DNA of 39,854 nt from an uncultured Pseudohongiella sp. (GCA_902591495.1 CACJAW010000020.1:1-39854); one strand, 5' to 3'; positions 8,574-18,178 are shown, numbered from the stretch's first letter. Notes: generated by a model not told the origin, from the letters alone. Translations and numbers: made by a program.

Positions 8574-10038
8574 ATTGGGAATTCTTTCAGTCACCAAGGC
8601 AAGATTCAATAATTCGAATACTCAAAGCATCACATTGGTAAAGGTTGCAGATCCTTTGCACGACTTACTTTCCAATGCGTTTTTCGACTTGATGCGAAAC
8701 TTGAATAGCAGCGAATCAGATCAGGTGAACCTTAGAATAATGACTTCAGCGTTGTTCTCTCGTGTATCTTCCTTTGTAGCTGATGATTTGAATTCAGTGC
8801 AATATGCCAATTATCTTAAAGAGGAGCTTGAGAAATTCTCTAAATTAGCTAGCCAGTTCGAGGGGGTAGAAAAATATGCCGAAACAATCAAAAAAACGCT
8901 TGGATTGATGCAGGAAAGACGCACGAACTACAAACGAGAAGCAATGTCGAATTATATGTCTCAATCACAAAAGATAAAGGACCAAGTATTGTTAGAGAGA
9001 GGTCATAACTGGCGGACGCTAGAGATCAATCTTAACCCCATTCCACTCGCAAAATATTCCACTATTTCGTTTGATACAGCAAAATTCCGACCCATGGAAT
9101 CAGTACTCTCTCCTATAAGCCCAAACCGTCTTTCAAAGAAACTTCAAAAAGAAATATTTTTCAGCGGCCTAGCTGACAGCTTAATAGTTTTTTTATACAA
9201 GCAAGAGAAGTTGAGGTTACCTAATATACCTATCTTTATAGCTTCATTTGAATCAGAGGATGCTCCCCTAATATCAACTCCAGAAATAACCGTCGAAAAC
9301 TTTATCATAGAGGAAAAGCGCTTTGAAGAAAGCTTATCAGAGGAAGCGGCACTTGAAGACGATGAATGCATAGTTGACTCAGAAAGAGCCCTTAAGCTTC
9401 TTTTGATTTCTAACGAAGAGATATACTTGAGATCGTGGGACTATATTTGGTGCGATGATCAGGGCCAGCTCTCGCATATCCCTGCTGCGGAGATACAAGA
9501 AGGTATGCGCTTATTACTGCGCGCGGATCTTAAAGTCGAGAAGCCTGAAAAATATCTAGACAGATCCGAGGTCTGGCGAACGCCATTGAGAAATCTCATC
9601 AATTTGGGCATTCCATGCGATCTTATCGCCACAAGTATCGAATACAAAGCTGGTATTACTGTTAATCAAAGAATGGTGCGCTCATGGTCCAGTGGAAATG
9701 TTCTCGGCCCAGAGGCGCACAACGTTTTCATAGAGTTAATTGAGGAATTGAAGCGACGTGACCACTTGGATAGGTCCATTAGTGAAAGTGAGGTCCAGTC
9801 TTGGTGGCACGATTTGGAACACACAAGAATGGCTCAAACAAGTGCAGGCCTTAATAACCGTTCAGAGACCCTCCGGGAAGCAGAGCAAGCGCTTGCGGAA
9901 GATGCTGAGAAAGATAAATCCAGCGCCTCACTGTATGAATTCGTAGAAGTACTGGTGATTGAACAAGTCTGGATCGGTTTAGATAAATCGGATTCAATGG
10001 GAGTATCAAATCACAGAAATGTGAGGGTATTCACATGA
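8566..10038 (+). CDS. Unrecognised DISARM-operon protein 2 (490 aa; possible DrmE C-half)
   Basis: The open frame begins at TTG 8566 inside the end of the previous gene, with no convincing ribosome-binding site; the first ATG is over 100 bases further in. Residues ~60-140 are charged, helical and coiled-coil-like. An acidic stretch lies around residues 235-265. A later part (EVWRTPLRNLINLGIP then ITVNQRMVRSWSSGN, about residues 340-385) resembles a winged-helix/HTH-like module seen in several defence proteins; this is a visual impression. The 8-base overlap and absent start signal allow either translational coupling or a frameshift that split one ~800-residue protein. It ends in a 4-base ATGA overlap with the helicase gene. 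Confidence 0.72.
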   Translation: MFKLGILSVTKARFNNSNTQSITLVKVADPLHDLLSNAFFDLMRNLNSSESDQVNLRIMTSALFSRVSSFVADDLNSVQYANYLKEELEKFSKLASQFEGVEKYAETIKKTLGLMQERRTNYKREAMSNYMSQSQKIKDQVLLERGHNWRTLEINLNPIPLAKYSTISFDTAKFRPMESVLSPISPNRLSKKLQKEIFFSGLADSLIVFLYKQEKLRLPNIPIFIASFESEDAPLISTPEITVENFIIEEKRFEESLSEEAALEDDECIVDSERALKLLLISNEEIYLRSWDYIWCDDQGQLSHIPAAEIQEGMRLLLRADLKVEKPEKYLDRSEVWRTPLRNLINLGIPCDLIATSIEYKAGITVNQRMVRSWSSGNVLGPEAHNVFIELIEELKRRDHLDRSISESEVQSWWHDLEHTRMAQTSAGLNNRSETLREAEQALAEDAEKDKSSASLYEFVEVLVIEQVWIGLDKSDSMGVSNHRNVRVFT

Positions 10039-11783
10039 CTTTGATGATACCTAGTACAATCGTTAGGCCGCAGACGCCAGGGGGAGAAAAGCGACTGTTT
10101 AAGCTATTACAGGGAGCGCAAGGCACCGAACATTGGGTGGCATTGCACTCATTCGACATAGCAAAGCATGAGACCAAGACATCGAGTGAAGTGGATATGA
10201 TTCTGATTATCCCGGATGCTGGAATACTTTTCATAGAGGTTAAAGGCGTTGGTGTAAGCAGAACTGAGGGCAAGTGGCGATATAGTGACGGCCGTCCGCC
10301 AGATGCAGGGCCTTTTGTTCAAGCATCGACTGCGATGCACTCAATAAGAATTACACTTAGCAAGTTATACCCTGATTCATCGAGCTTGATGTACTTCAGT
10401 GCCGTCGTATTCCCGGAGTTTGACTTCCATCTGCCAGCTAGCCCCTTAGAGTGGCATGACTGGCAGGTAATTGATAAGAAAAAGTTACAGTCGGGAGATA
10501 TTGCCTCGTTATTTAGAGGTGTTTTAGAGAAAGCACATAAGCACATGGCCAACGTAGGAAAGCGATGGTACGACCCTGAAACTAGCCGCCCAAGTAAGAA
10601 ACTTTCTGAAAAATTGGCAGCGTTTCTGAGACCCAACTTTTCGTTTGGTCCATCCGACCGTTCAGCAATTCATTTCATAGAAGAAACCATCCAGTCATAT
10701 ACAATCGAACAGTTGATGACACTCGATTCATTTGATGACAATGACCGGCTGATGGTCACTGGGCCGGCTGGCACAGGGAAAACCGTTGTAGCTTCTGAGG
10801 CTTTCAAACGAGCGGTTAAATCCGGGAGAAAAGTCTTGTTTCTCTGCTTTAATCGGTTTTTAGGAATTCGATTACAAAAAGAGACGGAAGAATTTTTAAG
10901 GGCCGAAAAGGCGACAGATAGAGCACAAATCCATACTTTTCATAGTTACCTACTAAATGCATCACAAGTCGCGGTTCCGGACAGTCCTAATTCAGATTTT
11001 TGGAGGCAGACTTTACCAGATATCGCAATGGAAGCCCTTCTGAGTAATAAGGCTTCAGACGAGGTATTAATAGAACCTGATTTGCTGATTGTAGATGAGG
11101 CCCAAGATCTAATGCTGCCAAGTTATTTAGATTGCTTAGAGACTATCCTAAACAATGACATGGCAGAGTCGAATTGGCTCTTTCTTGGTGACTTCAAAAA
11201 TCAGAGTATTTATGAAGGCGATGTTAGGTATCTGGACGAAAAATGCGGCAAGTCATACTTTAAATACTCGCTGACTAGGAACTGTCGAAATGCAGGGCAA
11301 GTAGCAGGACAGATAAAACTGCTTTTTGGTGTCCAACCTTCTTATAGGGTGACATTGCCAAACTTGGACGGAGCGGAGGCTAAAATAGACTTTTGGCAGA
11401 ACGAATCAGATCAGGCTGAATGCTTAGCAGTGATCTTGAATCAATATCTGCGCACATTTTCTCCCCATGAAATTCAGATTCTCTCCCCGCTACAAAATTC
11501 ACCTGTGATTGAAAAATTGAAGGACGAATTAAAGTCGAAGCTCGCAAAGTTTGACCCTACGATTCAAAAAAACAAGGGGAGAATCACATATTCAACAATT
11601 GCAGCTTTTAAAGGCTTGGAGTCTCCGGTAGTTATCATCACCGATCTCGATGATTTAAGCGAAGAATCGCTCACATTACTATACATTGCAATCTCCAGAG
11701 CTAAAGCCTGTGTTAGGATCTTACTGCACAACAAATGTAAGAAAAGGTATGAAGAATTAATTACTGAGGGTTTCAGACGTTGA
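10035..11783 (+). CDS. NERD nuclease-domain / superfamily 1 (UvrD-like) helicase
   Basis: A 582-residue two-part enzyme. The N-terminal NERD domain (about 14-150) carries a nuclease-like pattern: GGEKR, then EVDMILI with D54, then FIEVKG with E68 and K70. Residues ~230-582 form a superfamily 1 helicase: Walker A GPAGTGKT (243-250), Walker B VDEAQD (353-358), a motif III region WLFLGD, TIAAFKGLE and YIAISRAK as the last motifs. NERD-helicase fusions are known in defence and plasmid loci. It overlaps both neighbours by 4 bases (ATGA and TTGA), so its stoichiometry is probably tied to DrmA. It may act as the nuclease/translocase replacing the missing PLD protein DrmC; that is inference. Domain calls are firm. 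Confidence 0.9.
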   Translation: MTLMIPSTIVRPQTPGGEKRLFKLLQGAQGTEHWVALHSFDIAKHETKTSSEVDMILIIPDAGILFIEVKGVGVSRTEGKWRYSDGRPPDAGPFVQASTAMHSIRITLSKLYPDSSSLMYFSAVVFPEFDFHLPASPLEWHDWQVIDKKKLQSGDIASLFRGVLEKAHKHMANVGKRWYDPETSRPSKKLSEKLAAFLRPNFSFGPSDRSAIHFIEETIQSYTIEQLMTLDSFDDNDRLMVTGPAGTGKTVVASEAFKRAVKSGRKVLFLCFNRFLGIRLQKETEEFLRAEKATDRAQIHTFHSYLLNASQVAVPDSPNSDFWRQTLPDIAMEALLSNKASDEVLIEPDLLIVDEAQDLMLPSYLDCLETILNNDMAESNWLFLGDFKNQSIYEGDVRYLDEKCGKSYFKYSLTRNCRNAGQVAGQIKLLFGVQPSYRVTLPNLDGAEAKIDFWQNESDQAECLAVILNQYLRTFSPHEIQILSPLQNSPVIEKLKDELKSKLAKFDPTIQKNKGRITYSTIAAFKGLESPVVIITDLDDLSEESLTLLYIAISRAKACVRILLHNKCKKRYEELITEGFRR

Positions 11784-14700
11784 GCGCTTCTGATCTAGAT
11801 ACGAACTTAAAAAATCGACAATGGCTGGTCGAAAGACTAAGGGCAGAAGTAGTTGGGCCTGACCCAGTTGGCGAAAGACTCATCGATCCTGAATCAACTG
11901 GTTTCTGCCTAACATGGGAGCAACTTCGACGCCCATTTTGTTCTGAAGATGGTGAGGAAATACTTTGGCAGGACGCGCCTAGCAAACGATATGGATCTGG
12001 AATTCTTTTCCCATCTGACACTACGGCCAAAGATGACGCTGGAATAAATGATGATTCCGCTTTCGAAGAATCTAGCGAAAATGAATCTCTAAATCCAACA
12101 GATCGTGAATTGAAGCAGAATGAACGTATCAATCAGAACTCGGATAATTTCGGAGACTCAACTGAGGACGCCGAGGTTGGCACTCCAAATGACTATCTTC
12201 CTAGCGCTCTCAGCCTAAGCTTTCTTGCAGATCTGTCTGAGGCGCGGGAAAGTCTTACCATCGAATTAGTATCGGTTGGTCGTCACGGCAAGTCTGCAGA
12301 AGAACTGGTTACGACACCGATGGCAAAGTATGTGCGAAAAAGCATCGAAGTCCTAAATCCAAAAAACAATAAAGTCAGTATCCGCTCTTTATTCATACGA
12401 CGGCCAATTTTAAGCAACGAGGATAGCCCCCCTAAAATATCGATACCGACTCAAGAATTGTTAGCTAATCGAGTCATCCAAAAAAGTCATGAGCTAGTGG
12501 ACAACTTAAGGGTGACATGTATTTCTAGAGTCTGGTTAGGGTCTAAAACTCAACGTCTCATTACTGTCTCAATTGTAAATAACGGCCGAGGCCCTAAAGA
12601 CGAAGTAGCAATTTTTCAAGCAGGGATCAAGATTTCCGCTGAAACAGATAATTTTTGGATTCTTCCATATCCTGAATACACTGACCATCAACAAGCAGAA
12701 GCAACATTAGACACTAAGACAATACGTCTCAATTACAGGCATCACCGATCATTTGCCATTGGGCACGGTATTGCAACCGATTGGAGCGAAGATGTAGAGG
12801 GAAAAGTGTCTTCTGTATGGACAGATTCCTGTCCAGTATACGAAATGCCTGCGATGACACCCGATCTCAGTGTATTAGATCCGCATGGAAATCTGGTCAA
12901 TCTAAGAATTTCGATGCGAAAACTCTCAGCGTTAGATAATCATGCATCCCAATTCGATGAAGTTGATCGATTGATTAAAGAATACGACCAATGGCTAAAC
13001 GGACTTGAAGCGAAAGTAACTGGAGATAATGAGCTTGTCGATAATATTGCAGCCAAGAATGTTCTCAAAAATATTAACCATGCGAAATCAAGAATAGTTT
13101 TTGGGAGAAAGCTAATTGATAGCGATGATACAGTTCGGCGGGCTTTCGAATTAGCAAACTTAGCTATGTTTATTGCTCAGACACGACCCAAAGAGGATCG
13201 AAATCCAATATGGGAGCGCGGTTCACAAGGGCTTGGTTTTGATCGACCTTTTTCTCCAGTCAACACAAATAACGTTCCTGAAGGTAAAGGATATTGGCGC
13301 CCATTTCAGGTCGCATTTCTTCTGATGAGCCTTGAAGGGCTCATCCGGGGCGAAACTCCAGATAGAGAAGAGGTCGATTTAATTTGGTTCCCCACCGGTG
13401 GTGGCAAAACAGAGGCCTACTTAGGTGTCATCGCATTCTTACTTTTCTACAAAAGGCTAATAGGTGAAAGTGATGATGGTGTTACTGTTCTGATGCGGTA
13501 CACCCTCCGATTACTTACTGCGCAGCAATTCGAGCGTGCCACTACACTTTTTTGCGCCATGGAATATGTCCGCAATCAAAGTGATGTCGATTTAGGCAAA
13601 AAACCCTTCTCAATAGGCTTATGGGTCGGTATGGCAACATCTCCAAATAAACGTGCGGACGCCAGAGCTCAAGTTAAAAAAATGCACAAAGATCCGGATG
13701 GCGCAGAGAATCCTTTTATATTGCGTCGATGCCCTTGGTGCGCGGCTAAGTTTGGTGCATTTAAAACTGAGAAGTCTGGCAATCAGGTACTAGGCTATGT
13801 TGAAGAAAAAGGTACCGTCAAATATCGTTGTCCCGATCCCGCGTGTGATTTTTCTAATCAACAAGATCCATTTTTACCACAGGAGAAAGATTCCCTTCCT
13901 GTTTCGGTTATTGATGAAGATTTAATAGCTTCTCCACCTGATCTATTGGTGGCGACTGTCGATAAGTTTGCACTTCTTGCGTGGAAACCTGAATTAAGGT
14001 CGTTTTTTGGAATCGATCAAAATGGGCACGTTAAGAATTCTCCACCCTCACTCATTATCCAAGACGAACTACATCTGATTTCTGGACCTTTGGGAACTAT
14101 CGTTGGAGCATATGAAACAGTAATCGAGGAATTGTGCTCTAAAGATGGCATGCGGCCTAAAATCATCGCTTCAACTGCGACAATAAGTAACGCATATGAG
14201 CAAATCAATAGCTTATATGGTAGAGACAGATGTTCGATCTTTCCACCACCGGGGTTGGATGCTTCGGATTCGTTTTTTGCAAGGGAGAGCAAAGAATTAG
14301 ACGGCGGTCGAAGTCCAGGTCGAATGTACCTAGGTGTAATGGCGCCGGGCTACTTATCAATGCAGACCGCGCAAGCACGAATTTTCGCTACACTTCTTGA
14401 ATGGCCTGCAGCAAATAAGGACTGGTCGGATAGAGAAAGAGATCCTTGGTGGACCCTACTTTGTTTTTTCAACTCATTGAGAGAGCTAGGATCAGCCGCT
14501 ACTTTGTTGCTCGCAGATACTCGTGAGTATCTACGTGTCATAGCTGCTAGGCACGGACTGTCTGGGCTACACAGGTCGAGTTTATTCCCCACTGAACTTA
14601 CGAGCCGAATTCCAAGCCATCAGATTCCCGAGATACTAAATCAGTTAGAGCTGCAATATCAAACCATTGAAGGCAAAAGAGATTATTCTAAAAACCCAGC

Positions 14701-15403
14701 CCCCATAGATGCATGTTTAGCGTCAAATATAATCGAAGTTGGTGTAGATGTTCCCCGACTTAGTATGATGGCAGTTGTGGGCCAACCGAAGACAACGGCT
14801 CAGTATATTCAAGTAAGTAGCCGGATTGGCCGTGACCCCTCAAAACCGGGATTGGTTGTTACCTTGCTTTCTCCTAACAAGGCTCGCGATATCTCCCATT
14901 TCGAGAAATTCAAGAACTACCATCAAAAGATTTATTCATTTGTGGAACCAACTTCAGTAACTCCATTCAGCATTCCCTCAGTTGAAAGAACTCTGCATGC
15001 GCTGTTGGTTACATTTATCCGGCAATTATCCGATATCAGTACTTTAGCAAGAGATCCAACTGCCGACATTCCTCGTCCGCTTAAAAAACGTATCTACGAT
15101 GTGATCGAGGAGCGCCTACAAAAAGTGAGTCCAGGAGATCGAGATTATGTTCTCTCTAAACTCGATCAAAGACTTAAGGAATGGAGCCATTGGCTGCCTC
15201 AGGACTACGGATCTTTTCAAGGCCTATCAGATGACCCCTCTCTAATGCACCAAGCAGGACAAACACCCCCTGAAACATGGGTAAATTTTTCATGGCCAAC
15301 TCTCACCTCTATGCGCGGCGTAGATGGTTCAGCTGAGGCTGCAGTGACTTTATATTTCAATACTCCTCAAAATTCTGACTCTTTTGAAGAGGAACATAAA
15401 TGA
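11780..15403 (+). CDS. drmA: DISARM helicase DrmA
   Basis: A 1207-residue superfamily 2-type helicase with DrmA's layout. A long N-terminal region precedes Walker A FPTGGGKTEAYLG (Lys 543). An inserted Cys4 zinc knuckle follows (CPWC 651-654, CPDPAC 684-689), then Walker B QDELHL (762-765 DELH), ASTATI (motif III), GVDVP (988-992) and QVSSRIGR (1011-1018). DrmA is the core helicase of DISARM; in characterised systems DrmA and DrmB form a complex that recognises incoming DNA. The start is TTG 11780, overlapping the preceding stop by 4 bases; its stop overlaps the DrmB start by 4 bases. All catalytic motifs are intact. Confidence 0.93.
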   Translation: MSASDLDTNLKNRQWLVERLRAEVVGPDPVGERLIDPESTGFCLTWEQLRRPFCSEDGEEILWQDAPSKRYGSGILFPSDTTAKDDAGINDDSAFEESSENESLNPTDRELKQNERINQNSDNFGDSTEDAEVGTPNDYLPSALSLSFLADLSEARESLTIELVSVGRHGKSAEELVTTPMAKYVRKSIEVLNPKNNKVSIRSLFIRRPILSNEDSPPKISIPTQELLANRVIQKSHELVDNLRVTCISRVWLGSKTQRLITVSIVNNGRGPKDEVAIFQAGIKISAETDNFWILPYPEYTDHQQAEATLDTKTIRLNYRHHRSFAIGHGIATDWSEDVEGKVSSVWTDSCPVYEMPAMTPDLSVLDPHGNLVNLRISMRKLSALDNHASQFDEVDRLIKEYDQWLNGLEAKVTGDNELVDNIAAKNVLKNINHAKSRIVFGRKLIDSDDTVRRAFELANLAMFIAQTRPKEDRNPIWERGSQGLGFDRPFSPVNTNNVPEGKGYWRPFQVAFLLMSLEGLIRGETPDREEVDLIWFPTGGGKTEAYLGVIAFLLFYKRLIGESDDGVTVLMRYTLRLLTAQQFERATTLFCAMEYVRNQSDVDLGKKPFSIGLWVGMATSPNKRADARAQVKKMHKDPDGAENPFILRRCPWCAAKFGAFKTEKSGNQVLGYVEEKGTVKYRCPDPACDFSNQQDPFLPQEKDSLPVSVIDEDLIASPPDLLVATVDKFALLAWKPELRSFFGIDQNGHVKNSPPSLIIQDELHLISGPLGTIVGAYETVIEELCSKDGMRPKIIASTATISNAYEQINSLYGRDRCSIFPPPGLDASDSFFARESKELDGGRSPGRMYLGVMAPGYLSMQTAQARIFATLLEWPAANKDWSDRERDPWWTLLCFFNSLRELGSAATLLLADTREYLRVIAARHGLSGLHRSSLFPTELTSRIPSHQIPEILNQLELQYQTIEGKRDYSKNPAPIDACLASNIIEVGVDVPRLSMMAVVGQPKTTAQYIQVSSRIGRDPSKPGLVVTLLSPNKARDISHFEKFKNYHQKIYSFVEPTSVTPFSIPSVERTLHALLVTFIRQLSDISTLARDPTADIPRPLKKRIYDVIEERLQKVSPGDRDYVLSKLDQRLKEWSHWLPQDYGSFQGLSDDPSLMHQAGQTPPETWVNFSWPTLTSMRGVDGSAEAAVTLYFNTPQNSDSFEEEHK

Positions 15404-17550
15404 GCGGAAAACCGGTTAGAAAAACGCAAGCGATCTCACCTTTCGGCCCCGGCGCAATCGTCGATTTTCCTGGTCCCGTATCAATGATTCATGTGGGATT
15501 GGATGCTTATCCATTCGACAGGAGCGACATAGAACATAAGAACGAATATATGATCACTGATGAAGCCCGTTTAGCCGAAAGGTTAGGAGTAGAGTTCTTT
15601 GTTGAACCTATGGAATATCGGGCTCCAAGGCGTGGCATTAAGCAAAAGAATGTTGGTCAAGAATTACCATTCCTAAGATTTCCACTATGGCATATGTGCC
15701 CGAGGTGTGGAATTTTACACAAGTCGGAGTATCACAGACGCGACGCTCCAAAATGCAAGGGCCCAATCGGTACTGGAGCTGATAAAGGAAAAGAGCATCC
15801 GGAAAGAATATGTTTTCAAGTGAGGTTTGTAGCTGTTTGCGAGAGAGGGCACATAACTGACTTCCCTTGGTGCGAGTGGATATCTCCCAACAAAGATAAA
15901 CCGTTTGAGCCTGTCCCAGGAAAAAGATGGTTAAGAATGAATGCTTCTGGCTCAGCATCTTTATCCGGGATCAAAATTAGAGCCGAGGGCTTCGATGGAG
16001 GGAAAATAGTAGATCTATTACCCGCCAAAACATTAGGCAACATCCTAGGAGGTATCAGTGAGGATGAAGGTGGGGCAAACTCCAATGTTTCACCTCTCGG
16101 ACGACAGAAGATAGTTTGCAATGGAGATAATCCGGTATTGGGTATAGGGTCGAAAGTTCGCCCTTCAACAGGCTGTGGGAGCCAATTATTTGTATTACTA
16201 AAAAATGCATCGAACCTTTATTTCCCAAACGTTGTGTCATCAATATATATACCTTCTATTCAAGATTCTGATGCACCTCAAGAGATTCTTGATGCCACCC
16301 AGAATCAAGGCTTTTGTAACAATCTGTTTGATGCCATGAAGAGTAACGCTGATGGATTGCTTACAACCCGACAGGCCAAAATTGCGTTGAAAAGGACGTA
16401 TCCTCAGTATTTAACCGATGCGAATGTTGAAGAACTGGTGCGAATTGCAAACACACTTCTAATACATAGATTCTTGGAACTCGACCAAAAATGCAGTTCG
16501 TATTTGACTTCTATCCGTCAGGTAAGAGATCTGAAAAGCACTGACTATGCCCAGTGCTGCGAAGAATTAGATTGGGATATTGATCCAAGACTTTTCCTCA
16601 CAGAATCAAAAAACGCAGGAAAGTCTGAAAGCGGATACGAAGCAAAATCCGAGCTTGATAAAGAAGAGCACACTGAAGAGCTCTATAGACATGATGAGTA
16701 CAAAGTCTTTACGAAAAATGTAACGGAAGGCAGCCCAAAAGTTGATTTAGATGTCGCAGTCGCAGAACTGAACAAATATCCGACTTGGATAAAAGAAAAC
16801 TTCTCTGGAGTTAGTTTGCTTAACAAGCTTCGGGAGACTCGGGCATTTACAGGATTTAACCGATTGCGCTCCGGAGGTTTAACTTCGGTCGAACAAAGGC
16901 AACTTTTTAGTTCTGACCGAGAACAAGCTTGGTTGCCCGGTATAATCGTACGAGGTGAGGGTTTATTTCTAGAGTTTTCTGAAACTGCGCTAGAAAAATG
17001 GTACCAAGATAATTTAGATTTTCTTGAAGATAGAGAACGCCGTTTTACTGAAGCTCGGGCTCGGCACACAAAAATGACCATAGACGCTTTGAAAAGTGTC
17101 TCTGCCAAGCAAGTAATGATCCATACCTTTTCGCATATTCTAATCAACGAGTTAATTTATGACTGTGGATATGGAAGCGCTTCACTCCGCGAGAGATTGT
17201 ATTTCTCAGAGAGAACATCCCCGCAGATGCACGCTGTGCTTATTTATACTGCAGCAGGCGACACTGAGGGATCAATGGGAGGCCTAGTAAGGCAAGGCCT
17301 TGAAGACCGGTTACCCCAGCTCATTGAAAGCGCAATTCTTCGGGCAAGTTGGTGCTCATCAGACCCGGTGTGCTTGGAAAGTAATGGGCAAGGCCCGGAT
17401 GGCATGAACATGGCTGCCTGCCACTCCTGTGCTTTACTGCCAGAGACTTCCTGTGAATTGATGAATCTGATGTTAGACCGAACTCTGTTAGTAGGCAGTC
17501 TGGCGAATCCAGAAATAGGTTATTTTTCGGAATTACTCTCAAATAATTAA
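15400..17550 (+). CDS. drmB: DISARM protein DrmB (DUF1998)
   Basis: A 716-residue DrmB. The N terminus has the family phrase TQAISPFGPGAIVDFPG. A zinc-binding pair CPRC (100-103) and CERGHITDFPW follow. The DUF1998 core is HTFSHILINELIYDCGYGSA starting at residue 575, and the C-terminal Cys cluster is ACHSCALLPETSC (673-685). DrmB partners DrmA; DUF1998 is a core DISARM marker. The middle (about 320-480) is less conserved in appearance and acidic. It starts by a 4-base overlap with drmA and is the last gene of the operon. In known loci drmC (phospholipase D family) often follows; here the next genes are small and unrelated. Confidence 0.93.
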   Translation: MSGKPVRKTQAISPFGPGAIVDFPGPVSMIHVGLDAYPFDRSDIEHKNEYMITDEARLAERLGVEFFVEPMEYRAPRRGIKQKNVGQELPFLRFPLWHMCPRCGILHKSEYHRRDAPKCKGPIGTGADKGKEHPERICFQVRFVAVCERGHITDFPWCEWISPNKDKPFEPVPGKRWLRMNASGSASLSGIKIRAEGFDGGKIVDLLPAKTLGNILGGISEDEGGANSNVSPLGRQKIVCNGDNPVLGIGSKVRPSTGCGSQLFVLLKNASNLYFPNVVSSIYIPSIQDSDAPQEILDATQNQGFCNNLFDAMKSNADGLLTTRQAKIALKRTYPQYLTDANVEELVRIANTLLIHRFLELDQKCSSYLTSIRQVRDLKSTDYAQCCEELDWDIDPRLFLTESKNAGKSESGYEAKSELDKEEHTEELYRHDEYKVFTKNVTEGSPKVDLDVAVAELNKYPTWIKENFSGVSLLNKLRETRAFTGFNRLRSGGLTSVEQRQLFSSDREQAWLPGIIVRGEGLFLEFSETALEKWYQDNLDFLEDRERRFTEARARHTKMTIDALKSVSAKQVMIHTFSHILINELIYDCGYGSASLRERLYFSERTSPQMHAVLIYTAAGDTEGSMGGLVRQGLEDRLPQLIESAILRASWCSSDPVCLESNGQGPDGMNMAACHSCALLPETSCELMNLMLDRTLLVGSLANPEIGYFSELLSNN

Positions 17551-17604
17551 AAAGGACCCTCCTGAGAGTTATTATACGACGGTGGGTAGAGGTCATCCCG
17601 TTTC

Positions 17605-17623
17605 AATTCTTCAGAGAAGAATT
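17605..17623. repeat. Perfect palindrome downstream of drmB
   Basis: AATTCTTC (17605-17612), AGA, GAAGAATT (17616-17623) form a perfect 8-bp inverted repeat with a 3-base spacer. It lies 55 bp after drmB and 60 bp before a small gene. There is no T-run, so an operator for the small gene is as likely as a terminator. Confidence 0.4.
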
Positions 17624-17682
17624 AACAGCGTCTAAAACCGTACTTGACATGCGGGGTACAATACTATTTTTGAGAAGCAAAT

Positions 17683-17814
17683 ATGACAGTCAATCCAAGT
17701 GCAGCCAAAACCCGACCGGGAAAACCGATTAAAAAATGCAAACCAAATCGGAGTGTGAATCGCGAGAAATTCCAGAAGGCTAAAAAAGCCTTATACGATT
17801 ACTGGAAGGATTAA
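17683..17814 (+). CDS. Small basic protein, 43 aa, unknown function
   Basis: ATG 17683 opens a 43-codon frame ending TAA 17812-17814. The peptide is very basic (starts MTVNPSAAKTRPGKPIKK, ends KALYDYWKD), with ten or more Lys/Arg and no signal or membrane segment. A GAGAAG purine run lies just upstream, and an unpaired TTGACA (17644-17649) suggests a promoter, although no -10 box is well spaced. A DNA- or RNA-binding micro-protein is plausible by charge only. Its 3' end overlaps the converging minus-strand membrane protein gene by 4 bases. Confidence 0.55.
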   Translation: MTVNPSAAKTRPGKPIKKCKPNRSVNREKFQKAKKALYDYWKD

Positions 17815-18050
17815 GTAAGAATTAAGTAAAGAACTGTCGCAATAAAAATTAACCAGAAGACCGCCATGAAGCCAAAGCTAATGAGACTCGTGACAATACC
17901 AGCAACCAGAGGCAGCCATAGAGGTATCGTTAAAACTATAAAAATAATTGCGACAAGCTCTAGCATATAAGCTCTGACAAAAATAACAAACCGTCCGTAC
18001 AGAATAATACGCAATACGCCCAGATGGAACCTACTCAAAAAAGGATGCAT
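17811..18050 (-). CDS. Small membrane protein, 79 aa
   Basis: The frame is open to ATG 18113 (100 aa), but ATG 18050 (MHPFLSRFHLG) has AAAAGG 8 bases upstream, whereas 18113 has no ribosome-binding site, so 18050 is preferred. The protein is short and hydrophobic: one helix around ELVAIIFIVLTIPLWLPLVAG and a second around FGFMAVFWLIFIATVLYLI at the C terminus, with basic residues before the first. No family is recognised. Small two-helix membrane proteins beside defence operons can be toxins or effectors, but nothing here proves that. Confidence 0.6.
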   Translation of the reverse strand: MHPFLSRFHLGVLRIILYGRFVIFVRAYMLELVAIIFIVLTIPLWLPLVAGIVTSLISFGFMAVFWLIFIATVLYLILT

Positions 18051-18147
18051 CTTAAATACCTTTTGTTCTATACTTACGTCTGGCTCCGATTTGATCCAGA
18101 TTGCGGGGAGCATTATAAATACCAGCTAAACCGGACAGTCTTCTGAG

Positions 18148-18178
18148 CCCGATTTAGCCCCGCTGGATCGGGTTTTTT
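18148..18178 (+). terminator. Rho-independent terminator or attenuator
   Basis: Stem CCCGAT (18148-18153) / ATCGGG (18167-18172) is followed by TTTTTT. It points along the plus strand and lies 9 bases before the conserved leader element of the 124-aa gene. It may end the 43-aa gene transcript or act as an upstream attenuator. Confidence 0.6.

Noticed and set aside
17644-17667. Sigma-70 promoter TTGACA with TACTAT before the 43-aa gene
   Set aside because: Spacing is only about 12 bases, far from 17, so it is not called as a promoter feature.
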